Origin: Dictyocoela muelleri
Taxonomy: Eukaryota; Microsporidia
Length of the DNA stretch: 15,527 nucleotides
Assembly: GCA_016256075.1 (NCBI GenBank)
Contig: SDVU01000307.1
Span: forward strand, 1 to 15,527
Direction: 5' to 3'
Below the pieces are notes generated by a model, which did no database searches, had not been told where the DNA came from, and saw only the letters and a program-made list of their open reading frames with translations. The position numbers and the translations under genes were made by a program. Positions 7,886 to 15,527 of the stretch are shown piece by piece. Positions within the stretch are counted from its first letter, which is position 1. Each line of letters starts with the position of its first letter.

Positions 7886-8090
7886 TTGACCACAATTTGA
7901 CAAATTCTCAACTCGCATAATTCGAAATTCACAAAAAAAAAATAAAAAAAAATATAACCCCCAAAAATACTCATTATTTTTTGATGTTTGTAGAAAGAAA
8001 TGCTTCAATAGTAGCCAATTTTTAATTCCGCTCTTTTAAGAAAAGTATACACGAATCTTGTTACTGAGATATTCAACCGGCACATGTTAT

Positions 8091-8201
8091 ATGAAAGCTA
8101 GCACATCTAGTTCATATTTATTTGACTTTAAAGATCAACATTACTACACTGGTGATGAAGAAAAAAATGGTTATTTAGACCAAAATCAATACGCAATTTA
8201 G
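8091..8201 (+). other. Short open frame running into the Merlin end
   Basis: A 36-codon frame (MKASTSSSYLFDFKDQHYY...) starts at 8091 and stops inside the Merlin left terminal repeat. Its composition (Ser, Asp, Tyr, Gln) differs from random AT-rich frames. It might be the front of a host gene cut by the transposon, but no continuation is seen after 9131. Weak. Confidence 0.25.
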
Positions 8202-9131
8202 GGTGTAGAATTTAAATTTTTAACTTAATATTTAGGGTGAAATCTATTGAACAGATCAATATGGAAATAAAAAAATGGTAGAAATTATGATCGGTGAGAT
8301 ATTATGTTTTAAATGTTTAGGAAAATTTTCTAAAGTTAAAAATAAAAATATAATAAAATGTATGCGACGAAAATGCAGATATGAAAAAAGATTATTTATG
8401 AAGAAATCATTTCATCATGAAAAATTGGGATGTGATATAATTATAAAAATAATAGTACTATTTTGCAAAGGCTTCCGAATAAAACAGATATGTGAATTAA
8501 TATCATGTGATTATAAAGTAGTTAGAAGAATACTAAAATACGTGTATTTACGAATACATGAATAACTTAGAGATAAATTTGATATGATTGGTGGTGATAA
8601 TATTATTTTTGACATAGACTAGCCAAAATTAGGGTGAATAAAATATAATCGGGGCACAAAGTAAAGGCAGATGGGTACTTGGTGGCGTTTAGCGAACTTA
8701 AAAATAGAAAAATGTTCTTAGAAATTGTTGATAAAAGAAAAAAAAGATATTTTGACAGAAATAATTAAGAAGTATGTTAAAAAAGGTTCAATTATAGACA
8801 GTGACATGTGGAGAGGGTAAAATATTTTTTTAACGACTTTCCACATTTTACTTTAAATCACTCTCATGAATTTTTTTACAAAGAAAATGGTGTTCATCAA
8901 ATTTAATTGAAGGCACATGGCATTCGGTACAAAGTCTAATATCGAAAAATAATTTTATAAAAGAAATATGGCATATCTGCATTATTTTTCCACATATATG
9001 CGAAATAAAGGTGACGATAGTATTAAAAATTAATAATACTTTTAATTTAAAGATCTTATTCTTTTAAATAAAGTTTATTGTAGGGGTTAAAAAATTTAAA
9101 TTCTACACTCTAAATTGTGTATTGCTTTTGG
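8180..9131 (+). mobile_element. Merlin (IS1595/ISXO2-like) DNA transposon, dead
   Basis: Terminal inverted repeats of about 40 bp: the left end reads CCAAAATCAATACGCAATTT then AGGGTGTAGAATTTAAATTT, and the right end is the complement with a few mismatches (CCAAAAGCAATACACAATTT, AGAGTGTAGAATTTAAATTT). Between them lies one transposase remnant. The total of about 950 bp is right for a one-gene Merlin. No clean 8-9 bp target duplication is seen next to these ends (flanks ttatttaga / catatagct), so the true ends may be a few bases off or the flanks have drifted. Confidence 0.85.
8275..9015 (+). pseudogene. Merlin transposase remnant (copy 1)
   Basis: The N-terminal 96 codons are intact: a zinc-ribbon-like CFKC ... 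CMRRKC cluster at residues about 8-33 and a helix-turn-helix-like stretch (IKQICELISCDYKVVRRI). The same frame runs on past a TAA at 8563 to IIFDID then a TAG, PKLG then a TGA, and IKYNRGTK, the first catalytic Asp block of the ISXO2 domain. Later blocks lie in shifted frames: RWVLGGV, ILTEIIKKYVKKGSIIDSDMW (second Asp), HFTLNHSHEF, GVHQ then IEGTWHSVQS (third acidic block) up to about 9015. At least three in-frame stops and several frameshifts make it inactive. The usual length is about 250-300 residues, so it is nearly full length. Confidence 0.85.
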
Positions 9132-9453
9132 CATATAGCTCTAAAAAACATTAAATTCAATAAAAAAAATAAAATTGTAACATTAATTAAAAATATCCTT
9201 ACAAACTGTCTCTCAATATATATATATTTATAAATTAGATAGAAGACTATCGAAGCAAATTACTAGAGTTCGAATAAATATTTATAATTCTAAATGTTTT
9301 TGATTATTTTAAAAAGTATATCTTTTTTGAATTAATAAGATGTACCAAGTGAGAGGCTTTTGAAGAAAAAAATTGATTATATAAAGCTATCTAGAGAGGG
9401 TGAGGGTCTTCTTTCGTAAGTGAACCGAAACAAAGGAGCTACCTTGGATTAAC
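9132..9453. other. AT-rich spacer without a gene
   Basis: No coding frame, repeat or tRNA is recognisable. A short less AT-rich patch at about 9390-9445 has no pattern I can name. Confidence 0.5.
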
Positions 9454-9712
9454 AAATTTGACACACTATATTTAACGGCGACACAGGGAAGTATTCGCTC
9501 AGATTAGCTCACGAAAAACTGATTTAATATCCGAGTTTTCAATGATGTGATGTTACTGATGTAATACTTAAGATTTTATATGTATATATTACTGTTTTTG
9601 TATAATCCTATGTTAAATCTCAAATATACCATCAGTAACATCTCTTCATGTGAAACTCAAATAAGAAATTAGTTTTTCGTGAGCAACTCTAACAAATACA
9701 ACTTTATTTAAT
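9454..9712. mobile_element. MITE family A, copy 1
   Basis: A roughly 260-bp palindromic non-coding element. The left arm contains ACACTATATTTAACGGCGAC, GAAGTATTCGCTCAG, GCTCACGAAAAACTGATT and GATGTTACTGATG; the right arm is the complement (CATCAGTAACATC, AATTAGTTTTTCGTGAGC) with the outermost bases worn. Its left-arm words recur at 12336-12637, defining a family. No transposase that obviously mobilises it is identified. Confidence 0.75.
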
Positions 9713-9793
9713 ATTATAATAGTTTTGCTATCAAAACTTCTTTTCTGACCTTCATGGTAAGACCAAAATAATGTATTGATAGTATGATATGAT

Positions 9794-10407
9794 GAGTTAG
9801 TACTTTATTGCATATGCAAGGATCTACGGATAGCATTATTACAGGATTGATGATTTATTAAAACAAAGCTTCGTTGCTCAAAATGTGGGACTTTCATAAA
9901 ATTATGAAATAATAATTGTTCGAGTGGTTTAGCATGTAGATGTAAAAGACCGTGTCTAAACAAAAAATCAATATATGAAAACTCATATTATTCTAAATTC
10001 CGCATTGATTTTTTGAAATTTATCAAATTTTCGTATTTATATTTTTACTATGATATCGGGTTCATAAAAAAAACCCTTCATGAATTGAAAATAACCCAAA
10101 TTCATATTACTTATATGAAAATAAATTGCAATTTAGTATTTTAAGGGACTACATTATTAATTACCCAAAAATTAGTGCACCTGGAAAAGAAATGCAAATA
10201 GATGAATCGCTTATAATCGCCTAAAATATAACAAAGAAAGATTTAAAAAACATTATATTGTTTTCTGGGGGTGTCGGGGTTTGGACTAATCATTGTTTTT
10301 TATGAAGTTGTGTTTCATAATAGAGACTTTCTTGAATCACTTATTGATTTAAATATATCAAGGGTGTGATATTGTATCTGATATTTGACGAGCGTACGTT
10401 AGTCGGT
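9794..10407 (+). pseudogene. Merlin transposase remnant (copy 2), cut off mid-domain
   Basis: From 9794 one frame reads ELVLYCICKDLRIALLQD, two stops, then LRCSKCGTFIKL, a stop, CSSGLACRCKRPCLNKKSIY and ENSYYSKFRIDFLKFIKFSY up to ITYMKINCNLVF (about 10140). This gives the zinc cluster CSKC ... CRC and the helical N-terminal region. After a frame change it continues INYPKISAPGKEMQIDESLI (first catalytic Asp), a worn FSGGVGVWT (family W-V-F-G-G-V), then YIKG and DIVSDI-stop-RAYVSR (second Asp block). The remnant ends there, just where the 155-bp repeat begins, so the third catalytic block is missing. It is a different lineage from copy 1. No terminal inverted repeats are evident. Confidence 0.8.
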
Positions 10408-10409
10408 AA

Positions 10410-10564
10410 AAAAGTTTTTACCATTACAAATTTAATCATAAATATAATTACTAAACCCAAGACTGCTAAACATACTCAATTGATTTAGGCTTCGGAATAT
10501 AACTAAAAAAAAATTAATTTATATTTTGGCATAAATAGAGAGTGTGTATATTATATCGTAATAA
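10410..10564 (+). repeat. 155-bp direct repeat, left of the MULE
   Basis: Runs from AAAAGTTTTTACCATTACAA to ATTATATCGTAATAA and matches 12100-12254 at more than 90% by eye, with a few substitutions and small indels. It ends five bases before the MULE terminal repeat and has no coding potential that I recognise. Confidence 0.9.
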
Positions 10565-10569
10565 GGCAT

Positions 10570-12099
10570 CCCGAAAAAAACACAAAGTCGTTCTTTCGGA
10601 AAAATGACACAATCCCTATGACTGAAAAACCTGGATTTATAATATCTCCAAAATAAAATGATATATTGGAATTATACATATAATATGCAATGAGAAAACG
10701 AAAATTATATTTATTGGAGATGTATGAGAAAAAATTGCTCGGTTAGAATACATACATCTCTAAATAGAGATACTATTTTACAAGAAAGTGAGCATTGGCA
10801 TTAAGAAGAAAATGAAAGGCTTACTAAAATTCGTGTTAATGATAAATTAAAAAAATCTGCCATTAAAACAAATGAAGGTTTTGATAATGCTTTGTTGGCA
10901 GAAACTCTTGAATTAAACGAAAATGATAAAAAATATTTAAATAAAATTGATAATATGCATGGTTATTTTGTCAGTATCAAAAATAAAAAATTTAATAATA
11001 ATGAAAATAATAATGATGAAATACTCGAAATGTATAAATATACATTTTCAAAAAAAGAATTTCTACAATTTGATACTTGATTTGATTCTGAAGAAAGAAT
11101 AATAATTTTCTATACGCTAGCAAATGTTGAAATTTTGAAAAAATCTATATCTTGGCTTAGAGATGGAACTTTCTATAGTTCTCCAAAAGGATTTGAACAA
11201 ATTTACTACATGCATCTTATTTTTCTAAAATCATCGCAATTATATACATATTTAAGAAAAGAAACCCCAATTTTTCTTATAACAATGCGTTTTCATTTTT
11301 AAAACGTAATTTAAATATTGAACCGAAAATTATGATTGTAGATTTTGAAATTGCTCCTTATAAACCTTCTAAAGAAAATTTCAAAGCCACTGAAATTCAA
11401 GGATGTTATTTTCATTTTACAAAAATAGTGATAAGATTTTTAAAAACAAATGGATTTAATAAAAAATATAGATTTGATATTAGTATAAAAATTTGTTTAA
11501 TATTTATTATTTTTAACATATGTGTCTATTAACGCAGTAATTTCTAAATTTTATAAAATATGCATGTTTAAAAAGGCTGAAAAATACTACAATAGTTTAA
11601 TTTTTTTCAAAAATAATTTTATTGCGAACAAAAAAAATGCACCTACAAAAAATTTTAACTTTTGGTCAGCAAATGAAAGAGTATTGAATAATATGTCAAC
11701 TACAACAAATAGCTGTGAGGCATATCACAGAAATCTTAACTAAAAATTAGTAAAACGGGAACAGCCAATTGGGAAAATAATTGATATTTTGAAAAAAGAA
11801 TAGGGATGAATTAATATATCAATCAATAATTTATAATCAGTAAAAAAAATATAAAGAAAAATGACATGCAATTGAAAAATATTGTTGCGAATTTCATTCA
11901 TTATAGTGAATATGGATTTTATGAAAATATTGCAAGAATTCTAAATATTTTTATTCAATAAAATTCATCTAATTTATTTTTTTATTAAAATTATTTTTTA
12001 ACTTTTTTAATATAATTTTATGCAATTTTTGTCGTTTTTCGGATAAATTTTTGTGTCATTTTTCCGAAAAAAACGACTTTGACGTTTTTTCGGAAAGGG
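10570..12099 (+). mobile_element. Mutator-like element (MULE), broken
   Basis: A 1.5-kb element. The left terminal repeat CCCGAAAAAAACACAAAGTC continuing GTTCTTTCGGAAAAATGACA mirrors the right end, whose complement reads CCCTTTCCGAAAAAACGTC then AAAGTCGTTTTTTTCGGAAA and AATGACACAA. The right end carries an extra subterminal CGAAAAACGACAAA copy (about 12027-12043), so short TTTCGG motifs are repeated within the ends. One MULE transposase remnant fills the interior. Instead of a 8-11 bp target duplication it is bracketed by 155-bp direct repeats. Confidence 0.82.
10618..11960 (+). pseudogene. MULE transposase remnant with FLYWCH-like finger
   Basis: A likely start at 10618 is preceded by CCCT. 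The order follows microsporidian and animal MULEs: an N-terminal TEKPGFIISPK block; a FLYWCH-type zinc finger at about 10706-10801 (YIYWRC-x4-C ... HWH, with a TAA directly after at 10802); a linker through 10892-11080; the catalytic core beginning WLRDGTFYSSPKGFEQIYYM (first Asp), then IMIVDFEIA (second Asp, about 11332) and the typical EIQGCYFHFTK Cys/His pair; and the C-terminal WSANERVLNNMSTTTNSCEA motif with following YHRNLN (about 11670-11742). Weak similarity runs on to NIARILNIF near 11945. Several stops and frameshifts interrupt it, but no large piece is missing, so it died as a complete element. Confidence 0.85.
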
Positions 12100-12254
12100 A
12101 AAAGTTTTTACCATTAGAAATTTAATCATAAATATAATTACGTAAACCTAAGACTGCTAAACATACTCAATAGATTTAAAGCCTTCGGAATATAACTAAA
12201 AAAATCATTTATATTTTGGCATAAATAGAGAGTGTGTATATTATATCGTAATAA
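12100..12254 (+). repeat. 155-bp direct repeat, right of the MULE
   Basis: Begins at the last base of the MULE right terminal repeat (AAAAGTTTTTACCATTAGAA) and ends ATTATATCGTAATAA, like the left copy at 10410-10564. Differences include a few substitutions and two one- or two-base insertions. Confidence 0.9.
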
Positions 12255-12335
12255 TGGTGCTTGGAAAAGAACTTGTAAACGAAATTATACTTTTTTTCAT
12301 CAGAAGCTTTGATAATTATTTCTTTATATTTTTAA

Positions 12336-12637
12336 TTGCTTTATTTAACATGACACACGGAAGTATTCACTCATAGAAGATTATAAAAACTAGATATCAT
12401 ATTTGAGTTTTCTATGATGATATATATGATGAAACATTTAAAATATTTTTAAAATACAATAATTACCAAAAAAGGGTGGGTCTAAATTTAGAAATACACG
12501 TATTTTTAAAAAATATTATAAATATCCCATAAGTTCATCCTCATCATCATAGAAACTCAAATATAAAATCGGTTTTTTGTAATCTTCTCTGAATAAATAC
12601 TTCCATGTGCCCGTTAAATATAGAGTGCCGCAAATTT
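12336..12637. mobile_element. MITE family A, copy 2
   Basis: A 300-bp palindromic element. The left arm TTATTTAACATGACACACGG, AAGTATTCACTCAT, AGAAGATTATAAAAAC and TTTGAGTTTTCTATGATGA is mirrored by the right arm, whose complement reads CGGCACTCTATATTTAACGG, GCACATGGAAGTATTTATTC, AGAGAAGATTACAAAAAACC and TTTGAGTTTCTATGATGATG. The middle (about 12435-12530) is unpaired A/T with an AAAAAAGGGTGGGTC word. It shares its terminal words with copy 1 at 9454 but has a different centre. Confidence 0.8.
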
Positions 12638-13639
12638 ATATATTTAAAAAAAATAATTTTTAAACCCTACTTTTATTTATTAAAATAAATTTTTACTATC
12701 TAAACGAAAATTTATAAAATTAATTACAGAGCATGTAAAATAATTATTTTAAAAGAATATTCTCAAATCTAACCATCAATGTTATTTTTAATTATTTACG
12801 TTCTTATACAATATTTGTTTCAAAGGAGACTAACACACCTAGATGTTATCTGTATGGGTATTATAAATACTAATAAAGCCTTTATTATAACCAACCACTT
12901 TATATGGTCGTAATAAAATTTTTGTAACTCAGAAACAATATAGGTATCTACCCACATTTAATTTTTAAAAATTTCATTTTTCTTAAATGTAATATTTACT
13001 CTTAAATTTTGCCTGTAGATATCTCTTTTAAAAAATGTTACCAACTCCTTATTACACCAGAATATTTCTAAATATAAGATCTGAGAAAAAAAAGGAAACA
13101 CATTTGAAAATATACAGGAGTATCAAGAAAGAAATTCGTATAAAAAGATAACATAACTTTAAATGCCTGGGATTATCACTGAAACTATGATGGCTGAGAA
13201 TAATTGTAGGCTTCATATGCCAGAAGCGCCACCTGTCTCTTTTTTTCTAGTGTATTCGATTTCTTTTATTTATGAGAGTTTTAACTGATTAAACTAGACA
13301 AGTTTTATTTAGAAGATAAGAACGATGTATCATTATATACTATTATTATTATCTAGATTTTACTTATTTGTGAAGTCTTATTCCTTACACTGGATTTCTC
13401 ACATAATATATTTTTAAAAAATAGTTATATTTTATGTTTAAAAAATTTGTAGTTTGTTAAAAATTAAAATCTATAAATATTTTAAAAAAAATATATTTAT
13501 CTGATAATTGACAAAAAATATAAATATTGTTAAAATTGTAAGATCTCTAAAATTCTTTCCCAATTTTTATTTTCTTACAAAATTTATCCGCTTTTATTAT
13601 TTAAATGAATATAAAATGTAAAATTTAAATTATATTATA
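12638..13639. other. AT-rich kilobase without recognisable content
   Basis: Read on both strands: no long frame, no transposase motif, no tRNA. Only A/T-rich words and runs such as TTATTATTATTATC near 13340. It may be very old transposon debris. Confidence 0.5.
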
Positions 13640-13930
13640 GCTTGGCTGTGCGAAAATTCGCCCTTTGCGAGCTTTCACCTAAAAATTTAGAATAATTAAA
13701 ATTAATTAAATTACCGCCTAAAAATTTATTTATTGTCGAACGCCAGATCATATCTCACGCCAGATCGGCACCCACATAATTTTTAATAATTTATTTTTAT
13801 TTTATGACTTCAAAAAATACATAAAAAGTCACACCTCTAAATTTCTTCTAAAATTTATAAGGGAGAGCTACAAAAATTTCTTTTATACTTTTTTCGGAGG
13901 GTTTTCTCACCTCTTTTGAAAGGAAAATCC
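13640..13930. other. Less AT-rich island of unknown role
   Basis: Words such as GCTTGGCTGTGCGAAAATTC, CGCCCTTTGCGAGCTTTCAC, a repeated CGCCAGATC (about 13741 and 13758) and CGGAGGGTTTTCTCACC stand out from the neighbourhood. CACCTAAAAATTTA/CGCCTAAAAATTTA also occurs twice (about 13677 and 13715). No frame is open across it. It could be a structured RNA, a regulatory region or part of another repeat. Confidence 0.4.
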
Positions 13931-14071
13931 AAAAAAGGCGATTATAGGAGGAAAATGGAATGAGTGTAAAAATAAAATATAAAAAACTGAAATATTTTAA
14001 ATATTTTAAGTTTCAAGACTAAGAAATTATTATGTTTTATTTAAAAAAATATTTACAGGGTATTTCTTTTT

Positions 14072-14270
14072 TATAGCCCACTAATTTCATTTTTATAGTC
14101 CACTAATTTCATTTTTATAGTCCACTAATTTCATTTTTATAGTCCACTAATTTCATTTTTATAGTCTCTTTATTTCATTTTTATAGTCCCTTCGTTGCAT
14201 ATTTATAATCCTTTCGTCCATTATTATAGTCTCTTCATTTCATTATTATAGTCCAATTACAGGCTTTATC
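14072..14270 (+). repeat. 22-bp tandem array in the left arm
   Basis: Units of TATAGTCCACTAATTTCATT plus TT, with starts at 14072, 14094, 14116, 14138 and 14160 (exact 22-bp period), followed by several diverged units. The right arm has only about two corresponding units (around 15355-15386), so the array expanded on one side only. Confidence 0.92.
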
Positions 14271-14509
14271 ACTGTTACAGACCTTTTCATAGTTATAGAC
14301 CCAGCGTTCCGAGGTTACAGACACATCTTTTCAAAGTTATAGACCCATCTTTTCAAAGTTAAAAGCACATTTTCATTGATATAGATGATCTACGAAAATT
14401 ATGCTAGGCTAATTTCGTCTCGATTTATTAAATTTTTAAACCCATTTTTGCCAGTATTTTTTAACCCTTATTTTGTATCCTTTTTTTCAATATTTGTTAA
14501 AAAAAATAG

Positions 14510-15180
14510 AGGGGAAGAGAAAATGGTTAAAAATATGTGTAAAAAATATGGGTTAAAAAACATGGGGCGAAAAATAGGGTTAAAAAACGGGCAGAAAATA
14601 AGGGTTATAAAATAAGGGTAAAAGGGGTTAAAATACAGGCAAAAATATCATGGTTAAAAACTAAGGATCAAAATTAAGGACTACAAATTAAGGGTAAAAA
14701 TTAAGGATCAAAATTAAGGGCTAAAAATATTGGCAAAAAATAGGGGTAAAAATAAAGATTACGAATACGGGTTAAAATAAAGATTAAAAATACCGGTAAA
14801 AAAATACGGGTTAAAAAAAATAAGAGTTAAAAAAGGGCTAAAAATTAATGGTTGAAACTTAAGGGTTGAAAAATAATGGTTGAAAATAAGGGCTAAAAAT
14901 TGGTTGTTTAAAAATAATATAAAAAAATAAGGGTTAAAAAAAGATCTAAAAATTAAGGATCATAATTAAGGGCTAAAAAATAATGGTTTGAAAATAAGGG
15001 TTTGAAAATAAGGTTTGAGAAAAGGGTTAAAAATATGGGTTAAAAATTAAGGATCAAAATTAAGGACTAAAAATTAAGGACTAAAAATAAAAAGTAAAAA
15101 ATAGGGGTAAAAAAATAGGTGTTAAAAAATAAGGGTTGAAAATAGGGGTTGAAAATAAGGGTTAAAAAATAAGAGTTAAA
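14510..15180 (+). repeat. Degenerate GGGTTAAAAA-type minisatellite
   Basis: About 670 bp of short irregular units such as AAGGGTTAAAAAAT, AAGGATCAAAATT, AAGGACTAAAAATT, AAGGGTTGAAAAT and GGGGTAAAAAA, mostly 9-18 bp apart. The plus strand is nearly free of C, giving a strong strand asymmetry. The complementary form occurs briefly at 14430-14500 in the left arm. Confidence 0.9.
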
Positions 15181-15386
15181 TCAATAAATCACCGAAATTA
15201 GTCGGAGCCAAATCTTGCAGATCATCTATATCACTGGAAAATGTGCTTTTAACTTTATAAGAATGGGTCTATAACTTTAAAAGATGTGTCTGTAAGTTTG
15301 AATAGATGTGTATATCATTATGAAAAAAGTCTGTGACTGTGAAAAAACCTGTAATTGGACTATAATAATAATACGAAAGGACTATA

Positions 15387-15527
15387 GGCCAGATAGCTCA
15401 GTGGTTAACACTCTTGAATGTAAAATTTAAGTATCGAGGTTCGAATCAAACTGACGTCACTCTTTAATAAATAATGAGGGAATGATATTAAGCGGTCATA
15501 ACTATATAATTATAGTATTAACATACA
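15387..15527 (+). mobile_element. tRNA-derived SINE-like repeat, copy F3 (runs off the window)
   Basis: The best-preserved head: GGCCAGATAGCTCAGTGGTT with A box TAGCTCAGTGG at 15394-15404, and B box GGTTCGAATC at 15438-15447. The family body follows (TTTAATAAATAATGAGGGAA, TGATATTAAGCGGTCA, ATAACTATA-like) until the window ends. The bases after the B box (AAACTGACGTCACTC) do not pair with the 5' end, so it is not a tRNA gene. It starts exactly at the right edge of the large foldback element. Confidence 0.8.
15394..15447 (+). promoter_or_regulatory. Internal RNA polymerase III promoter (A and B boxes) of SINE F3
   Basis: A box TAGCTCAGTGG and B box GGTTCGAATC both match the tRNA consensus closely, with about 33 bp between them. 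Of the copies here it is the likeliest to be transcribed. Confidence 0.65.

Larger units (their letters stand above)
14072..15386. mobile_element. Tandem-repeat foldback element (about 1.3 kb)
   Basis: The two ends are inverted copies of each other. Left-arm words (TATAGTCCAATTACAGGCTT, GTTACAGAC, TTATAGACCCATCTTTTC, TTAAAAGCACATTTTCA, GATATAGATGATCTACG, GGCTAATTTCG, GATTTATT) all recur in order on the opposite strand from 15386 back to about 15180. The match continues inward: left 14430-14500 reads as TTTTTAACCCTTATTTT repeats and everything right of about 14510 reads as the complement, so the turning point is near 14505, far from the midpoint. The arms are unequal because different tandem arrays expanded in each. 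There is no coding potential; the small open frame at 14385-14615 is repeat sequence. Confidence 0.78.

Noticed and set aside
7826-8008. A 60-codon minus-strand frame rich in Phe
   Set aside because: Most of it is poly-A/T complement next to a worn SINE; there is no start-site motif and no similarity.
10410-12254. An LTR element, because of the 155-bp direct repeats
   Set aside because: The interior carries MULE terminal inverted repeats and a MULE transposase with DGTF, VDFE and GC-FHF motifs; no reverse transcriptase, capsid or protease motif is seen and the repeats lack TG...CA ends.
12255-12335. Continuation of Merlin copy 2 after the MULE
   Set aside because: A GTGC-TGGAAAAGAA word resembles part of the Merlin remnant near 10173, but it is short, in the wrong order and not followed by family motifs.
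14072-14270. A CRISPR array
   Set aside because: The 22-bp units are directly tandem without unique spacers and the context is eukaryotic.
14385-14615. A 76-codon open frame
   Set aside because: It is formed from the inner arm and the minisatellite of the foldback and has no domain.
14510-15180. A telomere or internal telomeric tract
   Set aside because: The units are irregular (GGGTTAAAAA, GGATCAAAAT and others), with no run of an exact 5-6 bp telomeric repeat, and the tract lies inside a foldback.
15387-15460. A tRNA gene
   Set aside because: A and B boxes are good, but the acceptor and D stems do not pair and the same head recurs with one shared non-tRNA body.

Overview
The window looks like a transposon-choked stretch of a very AT-rich microsporidian (or close relative) genome. 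The evidence is threefold. Intronless compact genes carry a CCC motif directly against the ATG, a known microsporidian start-site signal (seen at both host genes and at one transposase). Merlin (IS1595/ISXO2-like) and Mutator-like (MULE) elements, both common in large microsporidian genomes, occur together. The one confidently named host protein is a minimal, shortened version of a conserved eukaryotic chromatin subunit. The species cannot be named from the sequence, and no rRNA or complete tRNA gene is present.

Layout. 1-404 is AT-rich filler. 405-1831 holds three head-to-tail copies of a tRNA-derived SINE-like repeat on the minus strand. 1865-2116 is a tiny gene whose product matches the Eaf7/MRGBP (CT20) subunit family of the NuA4 histone acetyltransferase. 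A 23-bp minisatellite and two plus-strand SINE copies follow; the second SINE is split by a 583-bp near-perfect foldback element (2774-3356). 3725-4285 is a decayed, unrecognised coding remnant. 4404-7322 (minus) is a 972-residue gene with three C2H2 zinc fingers, a long acidic/lysine-rich linker and a C-terminal beta-propeller-like region. Upstream of it lie a 35-36 bp minisatellite and another worn SINE.

From 8180 on the window is mostly mobile-element remains: a Merlin element with long inverted ends (8180-9131), a MITE (9454-9712), a second Merlin transposase remnant cut off mid-domain (9794-10407), a MULE (10570-12099) bracketed by 155-bp direct repeats far longer than a normal MULE target duplication, and a second copy of the same MITE (12336-12637). 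12638-13639 shows nothing recognisable. 13640-13930 is a short island of higher GC. 14072-15386 is a giant palindrome whose two arms are built of tandem repeats expanded unequally, and a fresh-looking SINE head abuts its right edge (15387 to the window end).

The two host genes are convergent and are separated and flanked by SINEs. The most unusual points are the SINE-like family with intact RNA polymerase III A and B boxes (at least seven copies), the nested foldback that splits one of them, the MULE with 155-bp flanking duplications, and the tandem-repeat foldback at the right end. All transposases seen are broken.
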